From positions 558,001 through 622,000 of the forward strand of contig NZ_JADKRR010000001.1 in NCBI RefSeq assembly GCF_015351105.1: DNA of 64,000 nucleotides, in the 5' to 3' direction. The notes under the pieces were generated by a model, which was given only the letters and a program-made list of their open reading frames with translations, searched no databases and was not told where the DNA came from. The stretch is from Clavibacter sp. VKM Ac-2872. GTDB taxonomy: Bacteria > Actinomycetota > Actinomycetes > Actinomycetales > Microbacteriaceae. Made by a program: the position numbers and the translations under genes. Position 1 is the first letter of the stretch. The number at the start of each line of letters is the position of its first letter. Below are positions 26,952 to 35,631 of this stretch, piece by piece.

Positions 26952-28196
26952 ATGACCGACACCATCGACCGCCCGGCCGCATCCGAGGCCGGCGCCCTCG
27001 CGATCCACGCCGAGGAGGCGCACGCCGCGCACAACTACCACCCGCTGCCCGTCGTCGTGGCGTCCGGTCAGGGCGCGTGGGTCACCGACCTCGACGGCCG
27101 GCGCCTGCTCGACTGCCTCGCCGCGTACTCGGCCGTGAACTTCGGGCACTCGCACCCGGAGCTCGTGCGGGTCGCGACCGAGCAGCTCGGACGGATCACG
27201 CTCACGAGCCGCGCCTTCCACAACGACAAGCTGGGCCCGTTCGTCACGGCGCTCGCCGAGCTCGCGGGCAAGGACATGGTCCTGCCGATGAACACGGGCG
27301 CGGAGGCCGTGGAGTCCGGGATCAAGGTCGCGCGCGCCTGGGGCTACCGCGTGAAGGGCGTGGCCGCTGGCCGCGCGAAGATCATCGTCATGGCCGGGAA
27401 CTTCCACGGCCGCACCACCACCATCGTCAGCTTCAGCGACGACGAGGAGGCGCGCGCCGACTTCGGGCCGTTCACGCCCGGCTTCGTGACGGTGCCGTAC
27501 GGCGACGCCGCGGCGCTCGAGGCCGCGATCGACGCGGACACGGTCGCCGTGCTGGTCGAGCCGATCCAGGGCGAGGCCGGCATCGTCGTGCCGCCCGCGG
27601 GCTACCTCGCCGACGTGCGCCGGATCTGCACGCGCGAGCGGGTGCTGATGATCGCGGACGAGATCCAGTCCGGCCTCGGCCGCACGGGCGCGACCTTCGA
27701 GTGCGACAACTCCGACGTCGTTCCCGACCTGTACCTCCTCGGCAAGGCGCTCGGCGGCGGCATCGTGCCCGTCTCCGCTGTCGTCGGCGACGCGGACGTG
27801 CTGGGTGTCATCCAGCCGGGGCAGCACGGATCCACGTTCGGCGGCAACCCGCTCGCCGCGGCCGTGGGCCACGCGGTGGTCGACATGCTCGCGACGGGCG
27901 AGCCGCAGGAGCGCGCGCGTCGCCTCGGCGCCGTCCTGCACGCGCGGCTCGCGGATCTGGTGGGCCACGGCGTGCTGGAGGTGCGCGGCCGCGGACTCTG
28001 GGCCGGCATCGACATCGACCCCGCGCTCGCCACGGGCCGTGCGGTCTGCGAGCGGCTCGCCGAGCGCGGCGTGCTCGCCAAGGACACGCACGGCTCGACG
28101 ATCCGGCTCGCGCCGCCCATCGTGGTGGAGGAGGAGGACCTCGTCTGGGCCGTCGGCCAGCTCGCCGAGGTGCTCGCGGAGCTCGGGGCGCGCTGA
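26952..28196 (+). CDS. rocD: ornithine--oxo-acid aminotransferase
   Basis: A PLP enzyme converting ornithine and 2-oxoglutarate to glutamate-semialdehyde and glutamate. The 414-residue product has the class-III aminotransferase features NFHGRTTT, the aspartate in ADEIQSGLGRTG and the PLP lysine in LLGKALGGG. The ATG at 26952 gives the usual length; a GTG at 26895 that overlaps the ddaH stop (GTGA) would add 19 residues of acidic, low-complexity sequence and remains possible. Its product, pyrroline-5-carboxylate, is also the intermediate of PutA encoded 10 kb away. Confidence 0.9.
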   Translation: MTDTIDRPAASEAGALAIHAEEAHAAHNYHPLPVVVASGQGAWVTDLDGRRLLDCLAAYSAVNFGHSHPELVRVATEQLGRITLTSRAFHNDKLGPFVTALAELAGKDMVLPMNTGAEAVESGIKVARAWGYRVKGVAAGRAKIIVMAGNFHGRTTTIVSFSDDEEARADFGPFTPGFVTVPYGDAAALEAAIDADTVAVLVEPIQGEAGIVVPPAGYLADVRRICTRERVLMIADEIQSGLGRTGATFECDNSDVVPDLYLLGKALGGGIVPVSAVVGDADVLGVIQPGQHGSTFGGNPLAAAVGHAVVDMLATGEPQERARRLGAVLHARLADLVGHGVLEVRGRGLWAGIDIDPALATGRAVCERLAERGVLAKDTHGSTIRLAPPIVVEEEDLVWAVGQLAEVLAELGAR

Positions 28197-28323
28197 CCCG
28201 TCGCCCGCGCGACTCCGGCAGGCGGGCCGGGCGATGGGGAGAGCGGGCGCCCGCGCGGAGCGTCCGCCGCTACGGTTCACCGCCGTCGCGCCCGCGACGG
28301 GACCCCCTCCCAGAAGGCCGACC

Positions 28324-28794
28324 ATGCTGCCGACCACTCCCTCCGCCCTGTCCGCCCGCGCCCCGCGCCGCCGCATGAGGATGCTCGCGTGCGCGCTGGC
28401 CCTCGCCGGCGTGGTCAGCGTCCTGCCCCTCGCCGCGCAGTCCGCGACCGCCTCTCCGGAGCGCGCGCCGCACACGCGCCCCTGGAACGGCGTGGACGTC
28501 TACGTCTCGGGAACCATCCTCCACGGCATGGGGGTCCGCACCTTCTCGCACGGGCACACGTACTGCGTCCCGCTCGAGGACGGGTGGAACGCCATCCCGA
28601 TCGAGGCGCCGGCGGGTGGGCGGTCCGGGGCCGAGCTCGGCGCATCGGTCTCCTGCACCGACTTCGGCGGTACGGGCACGTACTCCTTCCAGGCGCGGCC
28701 GGGCGAGCACTGGCACGTCTCGGGCGATGCCCCGCGCTGCGTCACCTACCGCGGGGGCCCCGCCGGGCAGTGCACGCCCTTCCGGGACCGCTAG
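28324..28794 (+). CDS. small secreted protein with four cysteines, function unknown
   Basis: The 156-residue product has a signal peptide (basic MRMLACALALAG stretch from about residue 18, cleavage near ATA-S at about 44). The mature chain of about 110 residues contains four cysteines in TYCVPL, VSCTDF, PRCVTY and GQCTPF, so two disulfides are possible. It is rich in glycine and aromatic residues and looks like a compact beta protein. I recognise no family. It stands alone, convergent with the EamA transporter gene. Confidence 0.65.
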   Translation: MLPTTPSALSARAPRRRMRMLACALALAGVVSVLPLAAQSATASPERAPHTRPWNGVDVYVSGTILHGMGVRTFSHGHTYCVPLEDGWNAIPIEAPAGGRSGAELGASVSCTDFGGTGTYSFQARPGEHWHVSGDAPRCVTYRGGPAGQCTPFRDR

Positions 28795-28815
28795 CCGTCG
28801 AGTCCGACCCCGTCG

Positions 28816-29784
28816 TCAGGCGGGAGGCCGGCCGGCCGGGGCGCGCGTCGCGATGGCGACCCCGGCCGCGACGCAGACCACCACGATCGCGCCGAGCTGC
28901 ACGGGCGACAGCGTCTCGCGCAGCACGATCACCCCGAGGACCGCGGCGACCACCGGGCTGAGGCTCGTGAGAACGGCGAACAGCCGCGGCGTGATGCGGC
29001 GGAGGATCACGGTGTCGAGCGAGTACGGCACGGCGGACGACAGCAGGCCGATCGCCACGAGCAGGCCGAGGATCCGCCCGTCGATCGCGCCGAGGTCGAG
29101 CGTGACGAGCGCCCACGGCACGAGCACGACGAGGCTCACGACGCTCGCGACCGCGATCCCCTGGAAGCCCGGCAGCCGCTCCGCCACCCGCCGCGTGAAG
29201 ACGATGTAGCCGGCCCAGGTGACCGCCGCGGTCGCGCCGCAGACCAGGCCGAACACGTCGATCCGGCCCTCGAGCCCGGTGAGCACCACGACGCCCGCGG
29301 CCGCCACGAGCGCGCACGCCGCGTCGAGCAGGCGGCGCGACGCGAGCAGCGCGATCGACAGCGGTCCGAGGAACTCGATGGTCGCGGCGATGCCGAGGCC
29401 CAGCCGGTCGACGGCCGCGTAGTACGAGAGGTTCATCAGCGAGAGCGCGAGGCCGAGCATGACGGCGGGGACGAGCTGCGCGCGCGTCATCCGGTGGATC
29501 CGCGGCCGCGCCACGGGCAGCACGAGCGCCGCCATCATCACCTGGCGCGCGGCGACGACCAGCACCGGGCCGACCGCGGGGATCACGAGCCCGGCGAGCG
29601 AAGACCCGTAGCTGACGCTGACGATGGTGCCGACCTGCAGCGCGGCGCCCGCGGCGGTGGTGCGGCCGGTCGGAGCGTGGATCGCGGCGGACCGAGCCCG
29701 GTCGACCGTGACGGCGCCCTCCACCGCGGCGGGCGTGGATCCGGCCGGGGGCGCGGGCTCGCCGACGGATCCGGACGTGCTCAT
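28816..29784 (-). CDS. EamA/RhtA-family metabolite exporter
   Basis: The 322-residue protein has ten hydrophobic segments in two EamA repeats, the layout of the drug/metabolite transporter superfamily. LGLALSLMNLSYYAAVDRLG (about 112-131) and RLGLGIAATIEFLGPLSIAL (about 129-148) match the RhtA (threonine/homoserine efflux) branch. The N-terminal 35 residues are a variable cytoplasmic tail. Its ATG overlaps the stop of the epimerase gene by four bases, so it is the last gene of a three-gene overlapping operon. The exported compound is unknown. Confidence 0.85.
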   Translation of the reverse strand: MSTSGSVGEPAPPAGSTPAAVEGAVTVDRARSAAIHAPTGRTTAAGAALQVGTIVSVSYGSSLAGLVIPAVGPVLVVAARQVMMAALVLPVARPRIHRMTRAQLVPAVMLGLALSLMNLSYYAAVDRLGLGIAATIEFLGPLSIALLASRRLLDAACALVAAAGVVVLTGLEGRIDVFGLVCGATAAVTWAGYIVFTRRVAERLPGFQGIAVASVVSLVVLVPWALVTLDLGAIDGRILGLLVAIGLLSSAVPYSLDTVILRRITPRLFAVLTSLSPVVAAVLGVIVLRETLSPVQLGAIVVVCVAAGVAIATRAPAGRPPA

Positions 29785-30665
29785 CGCGGCAGCGCGTTCC
29801 CGTCGGCGTCGAGGTGGTCGCGCCAGCTGCGTGTCGGCTCCCAGCCGAGGAGGCGACGGGCCTTGGCGGTCGAGATGCCGGAGGAGTCGACGCGCTCGAT
29901 CGCCCGCAGCTCGATGGCGTCGCCGTAGTGGCGGCGCAGCTCGGCGGCGAAGTCGTGCCCACCCGCGTTGTCGGCCGCGGCGATGTAGAACACCTCGTGG
30001 CCCGGCAGGTCGGAGGCGACCGACAGCACGATCGCGTCGGCCAGGTCGTCCGCGTCGATGTAGCTCCAGAGGTTCGCCGTGAGCACGGACGCGTCGCGCA
30101 CCTGCTTGCCGAGGTTCGACGCGTAGTTGTCCTCGTTGTGCACGGTGCTCGGGCGGAGCGAGATCACGCGGATGTCGGAGCGGCGCACGGCCGCGTCCAT
30201 CAGCTGCTCGCCGAAGGCCTTGGAGAGCGCGTACGGATCCTGCGGGCGGAGCGGGTGCTCCTCGTCGACGGGCGCGTAGTCGGGCAGGAAGGGCCGCTCG
30301 GGGAAGAAGTTGCCGACGATGCTCTCGCTCGAGATGTTGACGAAGCGCGGCACCTCGAAGCGCACGGCGGCCTCGATCATGTGGAAGGTCGACATGAGGT
30401 TCGTCTGCAGCACGACGTGCGCGGGGTTGCCGGTGGGCTGCGGGATCGCGGCGACGTGGACGACGGCGTCCATGCCGGCGACGAGCGCGAACGCGGATCC
30501 GGCGTCGGTGAGGTCGGCCATGACGTACCGGCCCGGCACCACGACGCCCGCGTCGAAGACGGGACGCACCAGGTCGACGCCCGTGACGTCGTGCCCGGCG
30601 GCGACGAGCGCCTCGACGGCCGCGCGGCCGACCTTGCCGCGGGACCCGGTGACGAGGACCTTCAC
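29781..30665 (-). CDS. NAD-dependent epimerase/dehydratase (extended SDR)
   Basis: The 294-residue protein starts with a Rossmann motif VTGSRGKVGRAAV (residues 5-17), has the SDR active-site pair in YALSKAFGEQL (Y..xK), and NISSES for the catalytic serine. It resembles uronate dehydrogenase and nucleotide-sugar epimerase types, but the substrate is not clear. GTG start overlapping the upstream gene by four bases and stop overlapping the exporter by four bases show tight coupling on both sides. Confidence 0.82.
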   Translation of the reverse strand: MKVLVTGSRGKVGRAAVEALVAAGHDVTGVDLVRPVFDAGVVVPGRYVMADLTDAGSAFALVAGMDAVVHVAAIPQPTGNPAHVVLQTNLMSTFHMIEAAVRFEVPRFVNISSESIVGNFFPERPFLPDYAPVDEEHPLRPQDPYALSKAFGEQLMDAAVRRSDIRVISLRPSTVHNEDNYASNLGKQVRDASVLTANLWSYIDADDLADAIVLSVASDLPGHEVFYIAAADNAGGHDFAAELRRHYGDAIELRAIERVDSSGISTAKARRLLGWEPTRSWRDHLDADGNALPR

Positions 30666-31078
30666 GACGCGGCCCCGTCCGGAGCAGCGTCGTCGGGGGC
30701 CTTCATCACGACGGGGACGAACGGGTCGTCCTCGAGCCGCTCGGCGAACCACGTCTCGTCGACGTAGCCCTCCGACCACAGCTTGAGCGGCGTCGCGACC
30801 GTGGGCGTGAACAGCTCCCACCGGGTCCAGAGGCGCGCCTCCTCGGTCATCATCCGGCCGACCTCGCGGGTCCAGCTGGCGACGACGTGGTCGGCGGGCA
30901 GCAGGCGCTCGAACGCGGCCTGCGCCTCGGCCAGGCGGGCGGACCTCGTGCCGTCGCCCGAGACCTGCTCGGCGCTCAGGGCGAGCACCAGCGTCCAGGT
31001 CGTGCTCTGCAGCTCGGGGTCGCGCGGCGCGTCGGCGGCGTCGGCTCCGGGCGTTGCGGGGGTGGTGTCGTGGCTCAT
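30662..31078 (-). CDS. conserved hypothetical protein, first gene of a coupled trio
   Basis: The 138-residue soluble product (MSHDTTPATPGADAADAPRD at its start) has no recognisable motif. A central helical stretch and an aromatic-rich segment WTRWELFTPTVATPLKLW occur near residues 83-100. Its last four bases overlap the GTG of the epimerase gene. The first 30 residues look disordered. No function can be assigned beyond belonging to the operon with the epimerase and exporter. Confidence 0.6.
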   Translation of the reverse strand: MSHDTTPATPGADAADAPRDPELQSTTWTLVLALSAEQVSGDGTRSARLAEAQAAFERLLPADHVVASWTREVGRMMTEEARLWTRWELFTPTVATPLKLWSEGYVDETWFAERLEDDPFVPVVMKAPDDAAPDGAAS

Positions 31079-31280
31079 GCGGCGTCGCGCTCCTCGTGTC
31101 GATCGAGTCTGCCACGCGGGGTCGCGCGCGTCCGGGGCGCGGAGGCGCACCGAGACGCCCGATCCGCCGGACGTCCAGTGGATTTCCTCAGGCACGGAAA
31201 CGAAAGTGGATGGTGATGTCCGCACAGATTTCGGTTACCGTCGAAACGACCGCGTTCCACCGATCTCGACGAGGCCCGCC

Positions 31281-32621
31281 ATCTCCCGCACCGCACGCAC
31301 CTCCCGCCCCGCCGTCCGGCGCCCGCGGAACGCGACCGCGCCGCGCCTCCGAGTGGCCGCGACCCTCGCCGCATCCGCCCTCCTGCTCGGCCTCGGCGTG
31401 CCGTCCGCGGAGGCCGCGGAGGAGTACCCGACCTGGTCCGAGGTGCAGGCCGCGCGTTCGAGCGAGCAGGCCACCGCCGACCAGGTCACGCGCATCACCT
31501 CCCTCATCTCCGGCCTCTCCGCCGAGGTCGAGGCCGCAACGGCCCTCGCCCTCCAGCGCGCCGACGAGCACGCCGCCGCGGTGGATGCGCTCGACGAGGC
31601 GACCGGCGAGCTCCAGGCCCTCGAGTCCAAGGCCGAGCGGGCGCAGGCCGACGCCGACGAGGCGAAGCGCCAGGTCGGCCAGCTCGTGGCCCAGCTCGCG
31701 CGCAGCGGAGGAGGCGGCGACGTCTCGCTCCGCCTCTTCACGAGCGGCGGCGAGGACGCCGACGCCCTCCTCTCCCGCATGGGCACCGCGACCAAGCTCG
31801 CCGATCGGCAGGACACCGCGTTCACGGCGGCCGTCACCTCGGCCCGCACGGCCGCGTCGCTCGGCAAGCAGGCCTCCGTCGCGAAGGAGGCGCTCGCCGG
31901 CCTCGCCGCCGACGCCGAGGCCAAGCTGCAGGAGGCGTCCGCGGCGCAGGCCCGTGCGGACCAGGCGCTCGCCGAGCAGGAGGCCCGCAGCTCGGAGCTC
32001 CAGGCGCAGCTCACCACGCTCCGCGACTCCCGCATCTCCGTCGAGGAGGGCTTCGCGATCGGCGAGCGCAAGCGCCAGGAGGCGGCGGCCGCCGAGGCCC
32101 GCCGCCAGGCCGAGGCCCGTGCCGCCGCGGCGGCCGCCGCAGCTGCCGCCAACGCCGCCGCGCGCCCACCGGCCAACGCCCCGCGCCCGCCGTCGTCGGG
32201 CGGCCAGCCCTCCGCGTCCGGCTGGACCATGCCGATCCGGAGCTACGGCTCCTACCAGTCCTACGGGATGCGCCTGCACCCCATCGCCAAGGTCTGGCGC
32301 CTGCACGCCGGCGACGACTTCGGCGCCGGCTGCGGCACCCCGATCTACGCGACCGCGTCCGGCACCGTGCAGTTCGCCGGGGCGTCGAGCGGCTTCGGCA
32401 ACGCGATCACGCTGAACCACGGCGGCGGCGTCACGAGCGTCTACGGGCACCTCTACTCCTACGGCGTGATGGTGCGCACCGGCCAGAGCGTGCAGGCGGG
32501 GCAGCAGATCGGCGCCGTCGGCAACGCGGGCTACAGCACCGGGTGCCACCTCCACTTCGAGATCCGGCAGGGCGGCGTCGCCACGTCGCCCATGCCCTTC
32601 CTCCGCAACCGCGGCGTCTGA
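31281..32621 (+). CDS. secreted coiled-coil M23 (LytM) peptidoglycan hydrolase
   Basis: A cell-wall endopeptidase or regulator of about 447 residues. It has a signal peptide ending at AEAA, a long coiled coil (alanine/glutamate/glutamine-rich, about residues 50-280), an alanine/proline linker, and a C-terminal LytM domain. The zinc ligands are present: H and D in HAGDD, and the HxH in GCHLHFEI. This is the EnvC/FtsX-partner type of layout. The start is uncertain. A GACGAGG site (31268-31274) is followed six bases later by ATC at 31281, which would give a proper basic signal-peptide start; the first usual codon is GTG at 31353, with no ribosome site and no basic n-region. Confidence 0.85.
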   Translation: MSRTARTSRPAVRRPRNATAPRLRVAATLAASALLLGLGVPSAEAAEEYPTWSEVQAARSSEQATADQVTRITSLISGLSAEVEAATALALQRADEHAAAVDALDEATGELQALESKAERAQADADEAKRQVGQLVAQLARSGGGGDVSLRLFTSGGEDADALLSRMGTATKLADRQDTAFTAAVTSARTAASLGKQASVAKEALAGLAADAEAKLQEASAAQARADQALAEQEARSSELQAQLTTLRDSRISVEEGFAIGERKRQEAAAAEARRQAEARAAAAAAAAAANAAARPPANAPRPPSSGGQPSASGWTMPIRSYGSYQSYGMRLHPIAKVWRLHAGDDFGAGCGTPIYATASGTVQFAGASSGFGNAITLNHGGGVTSVYGHLYSYGVMVRTGQSVQAGQQIGAVGNAGYSTGCHLHFEIRQGGVATSPMPFLRNRGV

Positions 32622-32658
32622 CCCCGGCGGGCGCGTCGATGACCGGCGGCTGCGACGC

Positions 32659-33393
32659 GTGACGGGACGCATCGCGAGGTTCGCGCAAGCGGTGGCCAGG
32701 CCGGCGATCTTCGCGCAGTACGTGGCCCTCCGCACCGGGCTGCAGGGCACGGTCTTCCCGCGCGACGCGGCCTCGGGCGTCGTGCCGGGCGACTTCCCGC
32801 AGCGCGTGCTGGTCATCGGGGAGGCGACGGCCGTCGGCATGGGCGTCCTCTCGCACGAGCTCGGCATGGCCGGTCACTTCTCCCGCCAGCTGGCCCGCCG
32901 CACGGGTCGCGGCGTCGCGTGGGCGACGCGCCCCTTCTCCGACCTCACGATCCACAGCGCCTCGGGCACCGTCCGCGATCTCGCGCTCCTCGACGGCGTT
33001 GACGTGGTGCTCCTCATGGTGGGCGTGGGCGACAGCATCCGCCTCACGCCGCAGCGCACCTGGCGGCGCCTCCTCTGCGCGGCCATCGACGACCTGACCC
33101 GGGGGCTGCCGGAGGGCGCGCGCGTGCTCATCCCCGAGGTCGCGCCGCTGAACGGCAGCGTCGGGATCCCGGCGGCCTGGCGCGCGGTGGCCGCCCGGCA
33201 CGCGCGGCTGCTCAACCGCGTGACGGCCGAGGTCGTCGCGTCCCGCTCGCAGGTCGCCGCCGTCCCGTTCCCCGGCGACCGGGTCGTCGACCTGGGCGAT
33301 CCGGATGCCGCCCAGGCCTCCCGCGTCTACGCCTCGTGGTCGCGCGCCTTCGTCGAGCAGCTGCTCGGATCCTCCCGCGCCGCCGAGGCGTGA
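32659..33393 (+). CDS. SGNH/GDSL-hydrolase-fold protein lacking catalytic residues
   Basis: The 244-residue product aligns by eye with the actinobacterial GDSL hydrolases over its whole length, but each catalytic block is altered. GDS is GEA (VLVIGEATAVGMG), the GxND block is GVGD, and the C-terminal DGFHP block is replaced by GDPDAAQAS. The fold signature (Rossmann-like strands, QRTWRRLL helix) remains. It is therefore likely a non-enzymatic relative, or a decayed paralog still in frame. GTG start 38 bases after the M23 stop suggests co-transcription with the wall hydrolase. Confidence 0.7.
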   Translation: MTGRIARFAQAVARPAIFAQYVALRTGLQGTVFPRDAASGVVPGDFPQRVLVIGEATAVGMGVLSHELGMAGHFSRQLARRTGRGVAWATRPFSDLTIHSASGTVRDLALLDGVDVVLLMVGVGDSIRLTPQRTWRRLLCAAIDDLTRGLPEGARVLIPEVAPLNGSVGIPAAWRAVAARHARLLNRVTAEVVASRSQVAAVPFPGDRVVDLGDPDAAQASRVYASWSRAFVEQLLGSSRAAEA

Positions 33394-33556
33394 CCCCCGC
33401 TTGACCGTTCCCTGTGCATTCCTCGGGTGCCGGATACCCGGCGGGGCCCCGGCGTAGCGTCGGAGTCGTGCCCGCGCCGGTGTCCACATCGGCGCCCGGG
33501 CTCCCGGATCGCACGAGGATCCGACCCCACGCACCGAATCCGAACGAGGAGAAGCA

Positions 33557-34012
33557 ATGCCCCGAGTAATCGAGACCGTCGACGTCAACGTCCCCGTCAG
33601 CACCGCCTACAACCAGTGGACCCAGTTCGAGTCGTTCCCGAACTTCCTCAGCTACGTGGAGTCGATCACGCAGGTCACCGACACGCTCACCGAGTGGAAG
33701 GTCAAGATCGGCGGCATCGAGCGCACGTTCGAGGCCAACATCACCGAGCAGCACCCCGACGAGCGCGTCGCGTGGAACTCCACGGGCGGCGACGAGGACC
33801 ACGCCGGCGTCGTCACGTTCCACAAGCTCAGCGACACCGAGACCCGCGTCACCGTCCAGCTGGACTGGGAGGCGAAGGGCCTCGTCGAGAAGGTCGGCGC
33901 CGCGATCGGCGTCGACGACCACGTCATCAAGGCCGACCTCAAGAACTTCAAGGAGTTCATCGAGAAGCGCGGCACCGAGGACGGCGCCTGGCGCGGGGAC
34001 GTCCAGGCCTGA
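33557..34012 (+). CDS. SRPBCC (START-like) family protein
   Basis: The 151-residue product is a polyketide-cyclase-type SRPBCC domain: VIETVDVNVPVSTAYNQWTQ at the start, FPNFLSY after it, a beta-grip core, and a long C-terminal helix. Such proteins bind hydrophobic ligands, and this cyclase-like subgroup is common as a stand-alone gene in Actinobacteria. GAGGAGAA just before the ATG fixes the start. The small gene at 34015 follows two bases after its stop, so the two are co-expressed. Confidence 0.82.
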   Translation: MPRVIETVDVNVPVSTAYNQWTQFESFPNFLSYVESITQVTDTLTEWKVKIGGIERTFEANITEQHPDERVAWNSTGGDEDHAGVVTFHKLSDTETRVTVQLDWEAKGLVEKVGAAIGVDDHVIKADLKNFKEFIEKRGTEDGAWRGDVQA

Positions 34013-34014
34013 TC

Positions 34015-34251
34015 ATGGAGACCTCCGAGATCGTCTGGAACCAGGAGGCGCGCGACAAGATCCTCACGGACAGCGACCGCGTGCTCCAGGAGGCCGTGCT
34101 CACCGCGGCGAAGGAGCTCGAGGGCGAGGACTGGGAGACCGTGTACCAGCGCCTGTTCGAGCAGCTCAAGGGCCGGTTCATCGACTTCGAGCCCGGGCCG
34201 GACCTCCGCAAGTACGCCGAGGCCGTCTCCCGCGGGGAGATCCAGGGCTGA
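34015..34251 (+). CDS. small acidic protein co-expressed with the SRPBCC gene
   Basis: The 78-residue product (METSEIVWNQEARDKILTDS at its start) is largely helical and acidic, with the motif WETVYQRLFEQLKG in the middle. The ATG lies two bases after the upstream stop. No signal peptide or membrane segment is visible. I do not recognise a family. A strong terminator follows its stop by about 20 bases. Confidence 0.65.
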   Translation: METSEIVWNQEARDKILTDSDRVLQEAVLTAAKELEGEDWETVYQRLFEQLKGRFIDFEPGPDLRKYAEAVSRGEIQG

Positions 34252-34272
34252 GAGAAGCGTCACCAGCACCAC

Positions 34273-34312
34273 CGGGAGGGCCCGGCATCCGCGAGGGTGC
34301 CGGGCCCTCCCG
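34273..34312 (+). terminator. hairpin terminator after the SRPBCC operon
   Basis: A perfect 15-base inverted repeat (34273-34287 and 34298-34312) with a ten-base loop lies 21 bases after the stop of the small acidic protein gene. No U-tract follows. Confidence 0.8.
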
Positions 34313-34519
34313 CCGTGATCCGGTCGATCGTCGTGCGGACGCGCCCGGGGCGCCGCGAGCCTGACGAGGGCCTGGGAGAAGGCGCCGCGGAGGAATGACG
34401 CCGCCGGGTCGCCGGGTTGCCCGAGGGCGGTCCGCTGGGGCCGCTGGCCCCGCCGCCCGCCCCGACGCGATCCGTCGCGGTACGCGCCCCGGCCACCCGC
34501 GAGACGAAGGATCCCCCAC

Positions 34520-35593
34520 GTGAAGCTGTTCTCCCCCGTCGCCCTCGGCGCCCTCGAGCTCCCCAACCGCGTCGCCATGGCGCCCCTGACCCGCATGCGC
34601 TCCGACGAGCACGGCGTGCCCGGCGACATCGTCGTCGAGTACTACCGCCAGCGCGCGTCCACCGGCCTCATCGTCTCCGAGGGTGTGTTCACCAGCGAGC
34701 GCAGCAAGGCGTACCCGGGCCAGCCCGGCATCGTGACGGACGAGCAGATCGCCGGCTGGCGCCGCGTCACCGACGCCGTGCACGAGGCAGGCGGACGCAT
34801 CGTCATGCAGCTCATGCACGGCGGCCGCGTCTCGCACGAGGAGATCACGGGCGGCCTGCCGCTGCTCGCGCCGAGCGCCATCGCGATCCAGGGCGAGGTG
34901 CACACGCCCACCGGCAAGGCGCCCTACCCCGTGCCGAGCGAGCCCGAGACCGACGAGGTCCCGCTCATCGTCGACGAGCTCGCGGTCGCCGCGCGCAACG
35001 CGGTCGACGCCGGGTTCGACGGCGTGGAGATCCACTCCGCCAACGGCTACCTGCTGCACGAGTTCCTCTCGCCCGTCTCAAACGTGCGCACCGACGCGTA
35101 CGGCGGATCGCCCGCGAACCGCGCGAAGCTCGGCATCGACGTGGCGCACGCGGTCGCGCGCGAGATCGGCGCCGAGCGCGTCGGCATCCGCATCTCGCCC
35201 TCGCACAACATCCAGGACGTGCTCGAGGAGGACGCCGACGAGACGCGCGCCACCTACGAGGCGCTGCTCTCCGGGATCGCGCCGCTCGGCCTCGCCTACG
35301 TCAGCATCCTGCACGCGGAGCCCGCGGGCGAGCTCGTGCAGGGCCTCCGGACGACGTTCGGCGGACCGCTCATGATCAACAGCGGCTTCGGCGTGCAGAC
35401 CGAGTACGACGAGGCGGTCCAGCTCGTCGACGACGGCACCGCGGACGTCGTGGCCGTCGGCCGCATGGTCATCGCGAACCCCGACCTCGTGGAGCGCTGG
35501 GAGTCCGGCGCCCCCACGAACGAGCCGAACCCGGCCACGTTCTACGGCCCCGGCGCCGAGGGCTACACCGACTACCCGGCGCTCGCCAGCTGA
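34520..35593 (+). CDS. Old Yellow Enzyme family ene-reductase
   Basis: An FMN-dependent alkene reductase of 357 residues that reduces activated C=C bonds with NADPH. The barrel begins KLFSPVALGALELPNRV; the substrate-binding pair is in EIHSANGYL (H and N), typical of the NemA/xenobiotic reductase branch. GGPLMINSGF and VGRMVIANPDL are the FMN phosphate-binding strands. The GTG start follows GACGAAGG. It is a single gene bounded by a terminator on each side, and its physiological substrate cannot be read from sequence. Confidence 0.92.
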   Translation: MKLFSPVALGALELPNRVAMAPLTRMRSDEHGVPGDIVVEYYRQRASTGLIVSEGVFTSERSKAYPGQPGIVTDEQIAGWRRVTDAVHEAGGRIVMQLMHGGRVSHEEITGGLPLLAPSAIAIQGEVHTPTGKAPYPVPSEPETDEVPLIVDELAVAARNAVDAGFDGVEIHSANGYLLHEFLSPVSNVRTDAYGGSPANRAKLGIDVAHAVAREIGAERVGIRISPSHNIQDVLEEDADETRATYEALLSGIAPLGLAYVSILHAEPAGELVQGLRTTFGGPLMINSGFGVQTEYDEAVQLVDDGTADVVAVGRMVIANPDLVERWESGAPTNEPNPATFYGPGAEGYTDYPALAS

Positions 35594-35631
35594 TCCACCG
35601 CGACCCCTGACCGGCTCCGGCCGGCACCGCC

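Noticed and set aside
28816-31078. Three overlapping genes considered as a defence or antibiotic cassette
   Set aside because: The products look like an exporter, a sugar-type epimerase and a small unknown protein; nothing in them points to defence, and tight overlaps are common in this genome.
31199-31280. Possible c-di-AMP (ydaO-type) riboswitch before the M23 hydrolase
   Set aside because: Actinobacterial wall hydrolases are often under this riboswitch, but the leader is too short (about 33 bases from the likely -10) and none of the conserved motifs is visible.
33401-33460. TTGACC ... TAGCGT upstream of the SRPBCC gene as a standard promoter
   Set aside because: The spacing (about 48 bases) is far too long; TAGCGT alone may be a -10 but no matching -35 was found.
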